Made by a program: the position numbers and the translations under genes
Notes under the pieces: model-generated
Seen by the model: only the letters and a program-made list of their open reading frames with translations
Databases searched by the model: none
What the model was told of the DNA's origin: nothing
Source of the DNA: Leptolyngbya sp. 'hensonii'
GTDB lineage: Bacteria; Cyanobacteriota; Cyanobacteriia; GCF-001939115
Length of the DNA: 42,419 bases
Assembly: GCF_001939115.1 (NCBI RefSeq)
Contig: NZ_MQTZ01000004.1
Coordinates: 65,569-107,987, forward strand
Direction: 5' to 3'
Shown: positions 15,601-23,132 of the stretch, piece by piece
Position numbering within the stretch: position 1 is the stretch's first letter
Layout of the letters: the number at the start of each line of letters is the position of its first letter

Positions 15601-16166
15601 TGTCTGGCAAACAAGCTTTAAAGGTGATCACAGCTACCCAAGTCAACTGCAAGTTTTACAACTATGAAATCTTTCAAGCCCATCTAGCAGCACAGCGAAC
15701 CGAGCGCCAAACTCACCCCAATGGCGATTCAAACGCCATAACTATAAAAACTTTAGAGAGTTTAACTATCATGAGTGACAAAGCACCAATCTTCAATCAG
15801 CAACATGCAACTATTGGCGTGAACTATGCAGCTGAAGGTAGCACCATAGAATTTACTCAGCAAACCAGTTCTTCAGAGCAAACCTTTGAGATTTTGCTCA
15901 CTGACTATCAGCAATTTATTGAGCAACTTCAACAGAAATATCCCACCTTGGCAGACCCAACCACCGTACCTCAAATTATTGAAGTCGAGGCAAAACTCAT
16001 CAAAGCCCAGGATCACCAGCGGTGGCAAAACTTCATCAACCTCAAACGGCTGTGGAATGGCGGCAAAAAAGCAGGTATCAAAGTTGGCGAACATTTTGCC
16101 GAAAACAATGTCTGGGCAAAAGGCGCGATCGCTTTTCTCGAAGGTGTTAGCGAAGATGGGAAATAA
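12693..16166 (+). CDS. trypsin-NACHT (STAND) defence protein
   Basis: 1157 residues. Residues 1-200 are a trypsin-like protease with the full triad: His39 in LTCAHVV, Asp73 in DPLDLALL, Ser145 in RPGMSGAP. A NACHT NTPase follows: Walker A GRPGSGKST (287-295), Walker B FVLLLDGVNE (352-361), and the FHHQLFQEYYAAEYLL helix typical of NACHT ends. Residues about 690-1000 are helical, HEAT-like and visibly AT-richer at DNA level, the usual place for a target-sensing domain. The last 130 residues (from MSDKAPIFNQQ) form a separate module ending in LKRLWNGGKKAGIKVGEHF. Family knowledge: such STAND proteins sense a phage product and then activate the effector, here a protease. A 36-bp tandem duplication lies just after the NTPase core. 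Confidence 0.9.
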   Translation: MSQLEDLLQQCTVRLTLPGRLGWGTGFFVAPGWILTCAHVVQEARDESVQVRWQKQENWAQTTVERLLADPLDLALLRVIGSTEANQPCVYFDEEIRSRDPLYLFGYPDQDFPNGCPVTFNCEGLTGDESALIKFALGQVRPGMSGAPLLNQRTGKVCGMVKFTRDRSFDLGGGAIPTQMILEQLPELRSLQQTFHGHDLRWVNLITSPGPDFQPYREAVIYHYSQQRHLYTPTDALLSLEARSVKRQAQDNGREQPTQETVEQFPVLEGLRKYALGNHREHVLLAGRPGSGKSTTLRQLAVSLAEEGQVPVLVQLKGDLPVLEAIASELEKGDLYDLELKEIKRLLRQQQFVLLLDGVNEIPNESLRRSLIQFRQDNLTVPMIFTTRDFLGGDLGIGKRLEMKPLSEEQMREFISKYLPEQMREFISKYLPEQGDLLLDQLLNRLRELAETPLLLKLMCDVVGLEINHIPQNQGELFQWFDRDYKRIKKEIEYVSVSENFWEFKSEILRYLAFSMIQGEVQSTALQKQLEPWLTIPNSRAAGILETWLHQRGTVDAPTKAKLWLKDLCNHDLLQNAAKPEEIEFHHQLFQEYYAAEYLLDRLPSLTDEQLKWDYLNYLKWTEPIALMLALVNSEVQALRVVQLALDVDLVLGAKLAGAVKPMFQEQTVKYVEKLAVPAWLKSQLLRESRSHYAVSALLELLDHADADVFMTVAMIIGEFIPDSIIVEFFSKVLDECDIHGSMSEALNNALVDDFTGDFTDFWTLFETIEQFDPKLLLRIATLVVNQFEMSQDSFLELIIPHIFRLIKNNAIDVTSVKIVEKMMSQISLNAVHSGRVELIESLGKQMEEKVLNTIDLGTFHMLAKLLESVNPDQDWGLENLATKFISETSASAALPKLFEEPGSLMSYSTIDTRVSIGSSNSIDEWIKLLSSVQIAVRWDAAQVLVKIAEKHPNKIASYLSYFLTLIPTLSGKQALKVITATQVNCKFYNYEIFQAHLAAQRTERQTHPNGDSNAITIKTLESLTIMSDKAPIFNQQHATIGVNYAAEGSTIEFTQQTSSSEQTFEILLTDYQQFIEQLQQKYPTLADPTTVPQIIEVEAKLIKAQDHQRWQNFINLKRLWNGGKKAGIKVGEHFAENNVWAKGAIAFLEGVSEDGK
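13917..13988 (+). repeat. 36-bp tandem duplication inside the NACHT gene
   Basis: Two adjacent 36-base units (13917-13952, 13953-13988) differ at one synonymous base (TAT/TAC) and repeat the 12 residues EQMREFISKYLP in frame. The near identity shows a recent duplication. The single third-position difference shows it is not an assembly artefact of an exact repeat. Confidence 0.93.
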
Positions 16167-16235
16167 CAATCATTGAACTAAAACCATAAACCACCATCAA
16201 ATATTCCTGGCGAATCTGTGGAGCAAGCCTATCAA

Positions 16236-16814
16236 CTATAGACGTTGAAGTTCCAGCAGAATTGCTGCGTAGTCTTCATTTTTCAACTCATTGCTGTGCT
16301 TGTTTGTGACTTCCCGGATAAAAGCTGTTATTCTTTCGGGCTTCCATTTCAGTCGCTTGGTGTAACGTGCGATGACCTGATCGACCAGTTGGTGAGGAAT
16401 AGGATGATCAGCCATCACGTCTTTAAGGGGAGTTGGCTCTTCTAAAAAGGTTGTCAGGACTGGGCGAAGATACCAATCCGCTTGGACCTCATCAAAGGCT
16501 GGGGGTGCTGCTGTGAAGTAAAGTGCATCTAGCTCGTCATCAACCTCCAGCCAGCCAATCATCCTTGCAAGGAATAGCCACTCTTCCTCATCAGCTTCGA
16601 TCGATCTGATACGTTCCGGCTCGATTTCAGCTAAGGGATTGTAGACACCGGCATACCAGGCTAAAGCTTGTTTTTCACAATTAACTTTCCAGTCTTCCTC
16701 TGGAGAAAAACGGGAGCCTGCTTCTACATCGCACTGACGCACCTTAGATGCTTGGGATGCTGAAGGCTTTTTAGCACGGCGCTTAGGCTTTGTAGCTCCA
16801 AATCCTCTTGACAT
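16236..16814 (-). CDS. hypothetical protein divergent from parA
   Basis: From the ATG at 16814 the product is 192 residues, with a basic N-terminus (SRGFGATKPKRRAKKPSAS), an acidic middle (AEIEPERIRSIEADEEEWL, DDELDALYF) and a helical C-terminus (PERITAFIREVTNKHSNE). No motif I recognise. The frame is open to 16847, but the extra 11 residues would reach into the parA control region. It shares a 179-bp divergent promoter region with parA, so it may be a plasmid maintenance or regulatory accessory. Confidence 0.6.
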   Translation of the reverse strand: MSRGFGATKPKRRAKKPSASQASKVRQCDVEAGSRFSPEEDWKVNCEKQALAWYAGVYNPLAEIEPERIRSIEADEEEWLFLARMIGWLEVDDELDALYFTAAPPAFDEVQADWYLRPVLTTFLEEPTPLKDVMADHPIPHQLVDQVIARYTKRLKWKPERITAFIREVTNKHSNELKNEDYAAILLELQRL

Positions 16815-16993
16815 GGTTTCTTCCAAGAACTGCCGACTGGGAAACAATGCTACTACCAGGTAATAGCAAGCTCTCTATTTTGATTACCTCTGTCTCTATC
16901 ATGGCATGTCGTTCAAAATGTCATGCGTTATGCATGTCGCTCGACTATGATTTTTGTGGGATCAGATTTCTCAAAAGGGTATGTGATAGCGCA
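16815..16993. promoter_or_regulatory. divergent control region of parAB with repeated GCATGTCG words
   Basis: 179 bp between the divergent gene and parA. The word GCATGTCG occurs at 16904-16911 and again at 16932-16939, and CATGC-GTTAT-GCATG (16922-16936) is a 5-bp inverted repeat with a 5-nt spacer overlapping the second copy. Grouped short direct and inverted repeats just upstream of parA are typical of ParA/ParB operators or parS-like sites. Confidence 0.5.
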
Positions 16994-17716
16994 ATGGCTC
17001 AAACTCGGATAGGCGTGGCTGCTCGAAAAGGTGGGGTAGGGAAAACGTCGATTGCCTGCGGGCTTGGATCTGTATTGGCGAACCAGGGTAAGCGAGTGCT
17101 GGTTGTTGACTTGGATCCACAATCTAATGCTGCTTACGTGTTGGGAACGGATCCGACTGCACCGGGAACATCTGACCTTTTGTCTGGTGGCACACCTGTG
17201 GCGTTAGAGGCAGCACCAGGACTGTGTGTACTACCGGGTGGACCAGATTTGTCTGGGCACGCTATTCAGTCTCTAGATCCAGAGGATTTAGCGGATGCAG
17301 TAGCAGCTATGGACTATGACGTACTAATCTTTGACTGTCCGCCAGGTGTGGAATATCTGGAGCGGTTGGGACTAGTGGCAGCAGATATTGCCCTGGTTTG
17401 CACCGATGCTCATCCTTTGGCGGTTATGGGTGCTGGACGGGTCATTAATGAGTTGAAGCTACGGCAGCAGAAGGGGCGGCGAGGTGCGAAGCGGTGGGGG
17501 CTGGCACTCAGCCGCATTGATTTGCGGCGCTCAATGGATCAATCGCTCGACCGACAGTTGGAAACTACCTATCCAACGATTGATCGTTTTATTGTTCACC
17601 AGGACTCTGCAGTCTCCTGGGCAGGGGCGGAAAGAGTTCCGCTGATGCAATATGATCCAAACTGTAAGGCTGCAAAAGATTTACAAGCGATCGCGGACTG
17701 GGTATTCAATGGCTAG
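16994..17716 (+). CDS. parA: ParA-family partition ATPase
   Basis: From the ATG at 16994 the product is 240 residues. It has a deviant Walker A (RKGGVGKTS, about 11-19), the ParA signature VVDLDPQSN (about 38-46) and a Walker B-like strand in YDVLIFDCPPG (about 106-116). The frame extends upstream to 16808, but that part is the control region. ParA proteins of this short type lack an N-terminal DNA-binding domain and position cargo DNA by ATP-dependent nucleoid binding. It overlaps parB by 8 nt. Its length and single-domain form fit a small plasmid-type ParA. Confidence 0.92.
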   Translation: MAQTRIGVAARKGGVGKTSIACGLGSVLANQGKRVLVVDLDPQSNAAYVLGTDPTAPGTSDLLSGGTPVALEAAPGLCVLPGGPDLSGHAIQSLDPEDLADAVAAMDYDVLIFDCPPGVEYLERLGLVAADIALVCTDAHPLAVMGAGRVINELKLRQQKGRRGAKRWGLALSRIDLRRSMDQSLDRQLETTYPTIDRFIVHQDSAVSWAGAERVPLMQYDPNCKAAKDLQAIADWVFNG

Positions 17717-18530
17717 AAGACGAAATAGTGCAGATTTGTTTGCTGAAGCGACTGCCACAGCAGATGCTATTCATGAGCAGGACCAGGCGGTTGCTGCCAG
17801 GTCTGAGCAGGAGCGAGTTCAAAAGACAAAACTGCCGTTGGATCAGATTCGAGCGAGAGAAACCGATACTCGCCCCTTAGACCCTCAGCATGTGGCGGCT
17901 CTAGCTGAGTCGATTGCGGCTTTAGGGCTGATTGAACCTCTAGTAGTAGATACAAAGGGGGTGCTGCTGGCGGGTGGACATCGGTTGGCAGCGCTTCAGG
18001 CACTACAGGAAACCAATCCAGAGGTTTACAACCAGCAGTTTTCAGATGGGCAAATCCAGGTTCACATGCTGGCGTTTGATGCTGAACAGGATCCAGAGCG
18101 GGCACTTCAAGTTGAGTTGGCAGAGAACGAAAAGAGGGTAAACTATACCCGCGACCAGATTGAGCGGTTGGCTGAACGATTGCGATCGCTCAACTACCGC
18201 GATGTGCGGGGTCGCCCGAAGGAAGGGGAGAAAGCATTAGGTCCTGCCCTTGCTGTGGCGATCGGGGTTTCGGCTCGTTATGTCCGTAAAGTCTTGAGTG
18301 AACAGAAGCAAGATGGGCAGGATCAGAAAAATAGGAACTCAGTTCCTATTTTCCAAAAGTTGAAGCTTTTGAAGAAAATCGAAGCTGCTTTGGAAGAATT
18401 GAGTGAACTGCCAGAGTCGGAGCAATCTGGACGATCGGAGAAAGCTTTACTCAAGGCACTACCCGCTTTCTTGTCCAATGTAAAAGCCTCTGCTAAGGAT
18501 ATCGAAATCCTGATTCGACAGCAGAAGTAG
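17709..18530 (+). CDS. parB: ParB-family partition/nuclease-fold protein
   Basis: 273 residues from the ATG at 17709, which lies inside the parA 3' end. The N-terminal ParB domain shows IRARETDTRPLDPQHVAALA (about 49-68), ESIAALGLIEPLVV (about 69-82) and the nucleotide-binding box LLAGGHRLAALQAL (about 87-100). The helix-turn-helix follows (ALAVAIGVSARYVRKVL, about 178-194). The C-terminus is helical and probably dimerises (LKLLKKIEAALEELSEL). It binds centromere-like sites and hands the replicon to ParA. The upstream frame to 17652 is rejected because it repeats parA DNA. Confidence 0.92.
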   Translation: MARRRNSADLFAEATATADAIHEQDQAVAARSEQERVQKTKLPLDQIRARETDTRPLDPQHVAALAESIAALGLIEPLVVDTKGVLLAGGHRLAALQALQETNPEVYNQQFSDGQIQVHMLAFDAEQDPERALQVELAENEKRVNYTRDQIERLAERLRSLNYRDVRGRPKEGEKALGPALAVAIGVSARYVRKVLSEQKQDGQDQKNRNSVPIFQKLKLLKKIEAALEELSELPESEQSGRSEKALLKALPAFLSNVKASAKDIEILIRQQK

Positions 18531-18554
18531 GTTTTAGGGCAATGAGATCTACTG

Positions 18555-18597
18555 GGGGAGTACCGTCCCCAATGTATGATTCCCTTTGGTGAGGGAA
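18555..18597 (+). terminator. two short hairpins between parB and the DUF1016 gene
   Basis: GGGGA/TCCCC (18555-18559 with 18566-18570, 6-nt loop) and TTCCC/GGGAA (18580-18584 with 18593-18597, 8-nt loop) stand side by side in an 80-bp gap. No run of T follows, so this may be a weak terminator, or a site controlling the next gene. Confidence 0.35.
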
Positions 18598-18610
18598 CGA
18601 TGATTGGACT

Positions 18611-19657
18611 ATGAGTGAATTACTGCCCAGCGATTACCCAGAATTTCTGCGAAGCCTGAAAGCGAAGATACAGGCGCGCCAGACGAGAGCAATTCTGGCA
18701 GTCAACCGGGAACTGATTGCGTTGTATTGGGAAATTGGGCAGCAGATTGTGGAGCGGCAGGAAACAGCGGGTTGGGGTGATGCCGTGATCACGCAGCTAG
18801 AGCGTGATCTGAAGCGGGAAATGCCTGATTTAGAGGGTTTCTCCCGGCGTAACCTTTACCGGATGCGATCGCTCTATCTCGCCTATCGGGAGCAAAGTGA
18901 GAATGTGCCACAGCTTGTGGCACAAATTCCCTGGGGGCACAACACAGTGCTACTTGAAAAGGTAAAAGACCCAGCAGAGCGGGAATGGTATTTGCAGCAA
19001 ACACTGGAGCAAGGCTGGAGCCGGAACATCCTGATTCATCAAATTGAGAGTAAACTCTATACTCGTCAGGTTAGTCAAACTAAAAGTCACAATTTTGAGC
19101 AAACTTTACCCAGCCCTCAGTCTGAACTGGTAGAGCAGGCACTGAAAGATCCCTATGTCCTAGACTTCCTCACGCTGAAGCAGGGAGCCAAAGAACGGGA
19201 TCTACAAAATGCGCTGCTGGAAAAGCTGCGAGATTTTTTGGTGGAACTGGGCAATGGTTTTGCTTTTATGGGCAGTGAGTACCCCTTGCGAGTCAGTGAT
19301 CAGGATTTCTACCTGGATTTGTTGTTCTATCACTATCGGCTGCGCTGCTTGGTCGCGATCGATTTGAAGATTGGGGAGTTTAAGCCGGAAGACGCAGGAA
19401 AGATGAACTTCTATCTGTCGGCGCTGGATGCTCAAGTGAAACATCCTGACGATCGCCCGTCTGTTGGCATTATTTTGTGTAAATCGAAAGATCGGCTGAT
19501 TGCGGATTATGCTCTAGCGAATTTGAACCGGGCGATCGGGGTTAGTACCTATCAAACTAGAGAACTACCGCCAGAGATCCAAGCAGAGCTACCGACGCTA
19601 GAGCAATTGCAGCAGGCGCTGGAGGTGTCAAAACAGGATGACGCTAGTGATGACTAA
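18611..19657 (+). CDS. DUF1016/YhcG-family PDDEXK nuclease
   Basis: 348 residues. The N-terminal DUF1016 domain includes NRELIALYWEIGQQIVERQ, GFSRRNLYRMRSLYLAYRE and QIPWGHNTVLLEKVKD (about 30-120). The C-terminal domain is the YhcG nuclease: GFAFMGSEYPLRVSDQDFYL, DLLFYHYRLRCLVAIDLK and GKMNFYLSALD, in which the acidic residues and the DLK strand make a PD-(D/E)XK site. This family is common on plasmids and beside restriction and defence genes; its biological substrate is not established. It stands alone between parB and the convergent helicase gene and is probably an independent accessory gene. Confidence 0.9.
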   Translation: MSELLPSDYPEFLRSLKAKIQARQTRAILAVNRELIALYWEIGQQIVERQETAGWGDAVITQLERDLKREMPDLEGFSRRNLYRMRSLYLAYREQSENVPQLVAQIPWGHNTVLLEKVKDPAEREWYLQQTLEQGWSRNILIHQIESKLYTRQVSQTKSHNFEQTLPSPQSELVEQALKDPYVLDFLTLKQGAKERDLQNALLEKLRDFLVELGNGFAFMGSEYPLRVSDQDFYLDLLFYHYRLRCLVAIDLKIGEFKPEDAGKMNFYLSALDAQVKHPDDRPSVGIILCKSKDRLIADYALANLNRAIGVSTYQTRELPPEIQAELPTLEQLQQALEVSKQDDASDD

Positions 19658-19723
19658 GTAGGTAAGGGTGCCCTTTAAACACGTTTGATAAATGGTGTGG
19701 TCATTTAAGCCGAAGAAGCGAAC

Positions 19724-22405
19724 CTACCACCCTTGTAAAAGGTGCTGTTTTCGATCTCTGGCACTCAATACTGTTGCACAAGATTCCCAAGGCACTTTTT
19801 TAACTTGATGGTATTTGAATTCAAAGGGATGTTTTTGTGGCACTGCGTTAATCGTTTGCTTGGCTTCCTCAAGCTTGCCTTGAGCCACTTGAACCCACAC
19901 GTCTTCTAATACATCAGGGATTTGTCCAAAAAGTTGATGAATCGCTTCCAAGCGATCGCTCAGCAGTTCATGTACCCGGTCTTCAACTGAGCCTCGGTAG
20001 CGCATATTATAGATTTGAACGACATCGCGTAACTGTCCGATGCGTTGAATCCGCCCCTTTCGTTGTTCTAGCCGAGTTGGGTTCCAGGGAAGGTCAAGGT
20101 TGATCAGAGTGCCGAGTCGTTGGAGATTGAGTCCTTCGCTAGCCGCATCCGTACCCAATAACAAGCGCATTTCGCCTCGACGCACCATTTGTTTTAGGCT
20201 TTCTCGTTCTTGCCGACTGAAAACGCCATTCACCAGAACGCCAGACTTTTGCCCACCCGCATAAATTCCAATGACTTCTCCTTTAGGAAGGTCGCGGGAA
20301 AGTTGATCGGCTAACCAGCGAACGGAGTCAAAGTACTGAGAGAAGATGATGCAACCTGATTCTAACCAGTCTTCTTCAACAAGCAGGTGGCGAACAACCT
20401 CATATTTGGGGTCATCTTCCTGATTTGCCTCTAGCTTGTCGAGGAACTGCTCTAGTTTGTCCCGTTCAGATGGGGTTAATGATTTGGGTCTATCGTCTGG
20501 AATGGCATCTTCATCGTCTTCTTCCTCAATATCTTCCCAAGCTCCCAGCATACTCTTGGCGGTGTTCATGCCCGCGCAGATGGTGCTACCCACTCGCCGC
20601 AGCAACAGCGTCCTCAGGAAGCCTGATCCCTTCATGCGTTGTCCTAATAGGTCGCAAAACTCTTCTGCGATCGTGTAAGCATCTCTCAAATAAAGCGGCA
20701 GTGAAATCGACTCTTGATTGGTCTCGCCGTATAACTTAACTCTGACTGGCTTGAGATAGGGTTCATTCGTTTCGGGATCAATTGTATTTTCGAGGTAGTC
20801 TCGTGTACGGCGGACGATGTGACGGATGAAGGGATTATGGTGCGGACCAAAGTCTCGTGCGAGTCTACGAATTCGGTCTTTGTCAGGATTTCTCAGCTTA
20901 TTCCAGGAATCACCAGGAACGACCGCAACCTCATCGGCGACTTTGAGTGTGCGGCGGATATTTTTAAAGTCAATGCCCTCGGACGCGGGAGGAAGTGGAT
21001 TGCGAATCCAGCGCCATCGGTCTTGATCATCTTCAGGCAATTCAGCTTGCCCCATTGCCATCAGCAGCGCCTCGTCTGCTCGTCGCCAATTACTCCAGTC
21101 GGTACCCAATACTGCTTCGTTATTGATAGAGAGGACGTTAAGCAAGTCCCAAGCTTCGACGGGATACATTTGAACTGGGGTCGCGGTTGCTAGCAGCAAA
21201 CTTTTGGCGCGAGGGGCGATCGCGCACAGGAAGGAGAGAAGATTGTTGGGTGTCGGTTTTTCAGCTTCACGATCGAGTCCTAAGTTGGCGCGCCGTGCCC
21301 GATGCGCTTCATCAACAATGATGCACTCGTAATTAATCTGTTTCAAATAATTGGCTGCTTCGGACTTGTTGGTGATTAACCCTTGAGAGACGATACCCAC
21401 CCGACGGGGGCATTTTTTAATCCCCATTGCACCAGCAGCAGGATACTCCAGTCCATTTTCATCGACCCACTGTTTACCATTCCAGACCGCGCTTGGCATT
21501 TCTAACAGGTTGAGCATTTCCTCCTGCCATTGCCAGAGCAGCGGTTTGGGCACCAGAATCAGGACGGGTTTATCGCCATAGAGTGCCATGAGCATGGCGG
21601 AAAGGGCGAGCTGCATCGTTTTACCAAGTCCGACCATATCTGCCAGGACAAACCTAGCCCCGTGTGGACTTTTGTGTGCCTCAAATGCCAGGGTGACAAA
21701 GTATTTCTGGTGTGCCCAGAGTCCATACTCTTGACGGTAGACGGGGGTTTCAATGATAGGCGCACCGGGATCAGCCTCTTCGCGCCAGACTTCGACGCTG
21801 GGGAAGACGCTGCGTTGGGACAGGCGACCAATATCTTCAATCACGAAATCAGCCAGGTTGACGGCTAATGGGTGATGCCAAAGCGCATCAAACTCTTCTT
21901 GTACCCACTGAATTGCTTCTGGGGAATTGTCTTCCCACACGAGTTCATAATGCAGTTTCCAGGCATCATAGGTTTCGTTGGTGCTGCCCATGAAGCAGGT
22001 TTTTGCTCCATTTGCTGTTGTGATGACACCGGCTTTGCCATGTACCAGACCAAATTTTTCGCGGGGCAGCACTTTGACTTGCATCTTGCCCGATCGCAAA
22101 AACTGATAAAGTCTGGCAAATCGAGGTTTCGCTTTTTCGTTATAGTTTTCGGGTTCTGCGGCACACCATTCTCGCCGCATAGCATAATTGGCAGCTTTGG
22201 CAGTGTCTACATCTTGAACGTTGAGGTCAGAGTTGCAAATGACGCGGATTTGTCCAGTGATACTCTCAAGACTTTCTCCGGCGACTTCCAGGATGGAGGA
22301 GCGGAAGTAGCCCGCAATGCGATCGTAGGTTTGCGCTCCCTGGAGTCGTTGGTTCAGGAAGGTTTGATCGAGTTTGGTACGACGGGAGGAGAAGCGGTTG
22401 ATCAT
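19724..22405 (-). CDS. SNF2-type helicase with N-terminal phospholipase D-like domain (defence operon)
   Basis: 893 residues from the ATG at 22405; a TTG at 22459 would add 18 and overlap the PIN gene. The N-terminal region is PLD-like, with VHGKAGVITTANGAKTCFMG and GSTNETYDAW matching an HxK...N site. The SF2/SNF2 helicase follows: motif I LADMVGLGKTM, motif II IIVDEAHRARR, motif III LLLATATPVQMYP. Motifs V-VI lie in LGTDAASEGLNLQRLGTLIN and PTRLEQRKGRIQRIGQ. Such PLD-SNF2 fusions accompany DUF1156 methylases in DISARM-related anti-phage clusters and are thought to translocate on or cut unmodified DNA. It is the last gene of the minus-strand operon, after the PIN/AbrB insertion. Confidence 0.9.
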   Translation of the reverse strand: MINRFSSRRTKLDQTFLNQRLQGAQTYDRIAGYFRSSILEVAGESLESITGQIRVICNSDLNVQDVDTAKAANYAMRREWCAAEPENYNEKAKPRFARLYQFLRSGKMQVKVLPREKFGLVHGKAGVITTANGAKTCFMGSTNETYDAWKLHYELVWEDNSPEAIQWVQEEFDALWHHPLAVNLADFVIEDIGRLSQRSVFPSVEVWREEADPGAPIIETPVYRQEYGLWAHQKYFVTLAFEAHKSPHGARFVLADMVGLGKTMQLALSAMLMALYGDKPVLILVPKPLLWQWQEEMLNLLEMPSAVWNGKQWVDENGLEYPAAGAMGIKKCPRRVGIVSQGLITNKSEAANYLKQINYECIIVDEAHRARRANLGLDREAEKPTPNNLLSFLCAIAPRAKSLLLATATPVQMYPVEAWDLLNVLSINNEAVLGTDWSNWRRADEALLMAMGQAELPEDDQDRWRWIRNPLPPASEGIDFKNIRRTLKVADEVAVVPGDSWNKLRNPDKDRIRRLARDFGPHHNPFIRHIVRRTRDYLENTIDPETNEPYLKPVRVKLYGETNQESISLPLYLRDAYTIAEEFCDLLGQRMKGSGFLRTLLLRRVGSTICAGMNTAKSMLGAWEDIEEEDDEDAIPDDRPKSLTPSERDKLEQFLDKLEANQEDDPKYEVVRHLLVEEDWLESGCIIFSQYFDSVRWLADQLSRDLPKGEVIGIYAGGQKSGVLVNGVFSRQERESLKQMVRRGEMRLLLGTDAASEGLNLQRLGTLINLDLPWNPTRLEQRKGRIQRIGQLRDVVQIYNMRYRGSVEDRVHELLSDRLEAIHQLFGQIPDVLEDVWVQVAQGKLEEAKQTINAVPQKHPFEFKYHQVKKVPWESCATVLSARDRKQHLLQGW

Positions 22406-22442
22406 TGCAAACGCAGATAAATGAGGATGAGAGGGCAAAGAT

Positions 22443-22856
22443 CTAGGTAGCTGTGTCAATTATGAGTTGTTTGAATTGCGAGATTGAAACGATGGTTGTA
22501 GATAGCAAGCGTTGAGCTTCGGTGAAGTCTTTATCACCTGTGATAAAAACTTCAGCGTTTGCAGCCAAAGCACAGGCGATAAACTTGGCATCTTTTTGAT
22601 CGCGAGGAAATTCAATTTCAAGATCGACTTCAACTAGCGTTGTTAGGGTCTCTAGCAAGTGGAACCATTGCTGCTTCAGTGCTTCAGATAAACCAAGTCG
22701 TTTTCGGCAAAGAACGGTTTTGTACTCTTCTAAAATTGCAGATGAGACAAGCCACTGATAGGCTTCCTGTTCCAGCACAAATAGAATAACGGCTTCAGGA
22801 TCGCGATCGCGCAACGCTGCTGAAACAAGCACATTGGTATCAATTACAATCTTCAT
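22443..22856 (-). CDS. PIN-domain toxin (putative RNase)
   Basis: 137 residues of the COG1569 PIN type. Acidic active-site residues are visible in KIVIDTNVLVSAAL (Asp6), ILEEYKTVL (Glu), DQKDAKFIACALAANAEVFI (Asp pair) and TGDKDF. PIN toxins cleave RNA and are held in check by a cognate antitoxin. The start overlaps the upstream AbrB-like antitoxin by 4 nt, a typical toxin-antitoxin layout. The pair interrupts the methylase-helicase order of the defence operon. Confidence 0.9.
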   Translation of the reverse strand: MKIVIDTNVLVSAALRDRDPEAVILFVLEQEAYQWLVSSAILEEYKTVLCRKRLGLSEALKQQWFHLLETLTTLVEVDLEIEFPRDQKDAKFIACALAANAEVFITGDKDFTEAQRLLSTTIVSISQFKQLIIDTAT

Positions 22857-23092
22857 TTGCCAGCCCGATAAGCCTCAATTTCAGCGGCAATTTCTGCTTC
22901 GGTGATGGTTTGGGCTTGAGGAAGGGCTTGGGTCTCCTTCAACAGCGCTTTGAAGGCTTGAATGTGCTCTTGACGCTGTGGCTTCAAAACAATCACTTTA
23001 ACTTGAATGCCTTCTGCGAATGCAGATTGATAGGCTGCCGGAATCTCAATCATTCCATTTTTGATTTCTGTCTGAAACTCTACAGCTTCCAT
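22853..23092 (-). CDS. AbrB-like antitoxin of the PIN pair
   Basis: 79 residues. The N-terminus reads as a swapped-hairpin AbrB-type DNA-binding fold (FQTEIKNGMIEIPAAYQSAF, GIQVKVIVLK). The C-terminal helical part (ITEAEIAAEIEAYRAGK) resembles the toxin-wrapping tail of such antitoxins. A strong AAGGAGG ribosome site precedes the ATG by about 9 nt, so this gene can be translated well on its own. Probably autoregulated with the toxin. Identification is mainly by fold pattern and position. Confidence 0.8.
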   Translation of the reverse strand: MEAVEFQTEIKNGMIEIPAAYQSAFAEGIQVKVIVLKPQRQEHIQAFKALLKETQALPQAQTITEAEIAAEIEAYRAGK

Positions 23093-23132
23093 TTTCTTCG
23101 CCTCCTTGATTAGATCTTCAGGTCATCTGCGT

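Noticed and set aside
21872-22420. 182-residue plus-strand ORF
   Set aside because: Antisense to the PLD part of the helicase, with no domain features of its own.
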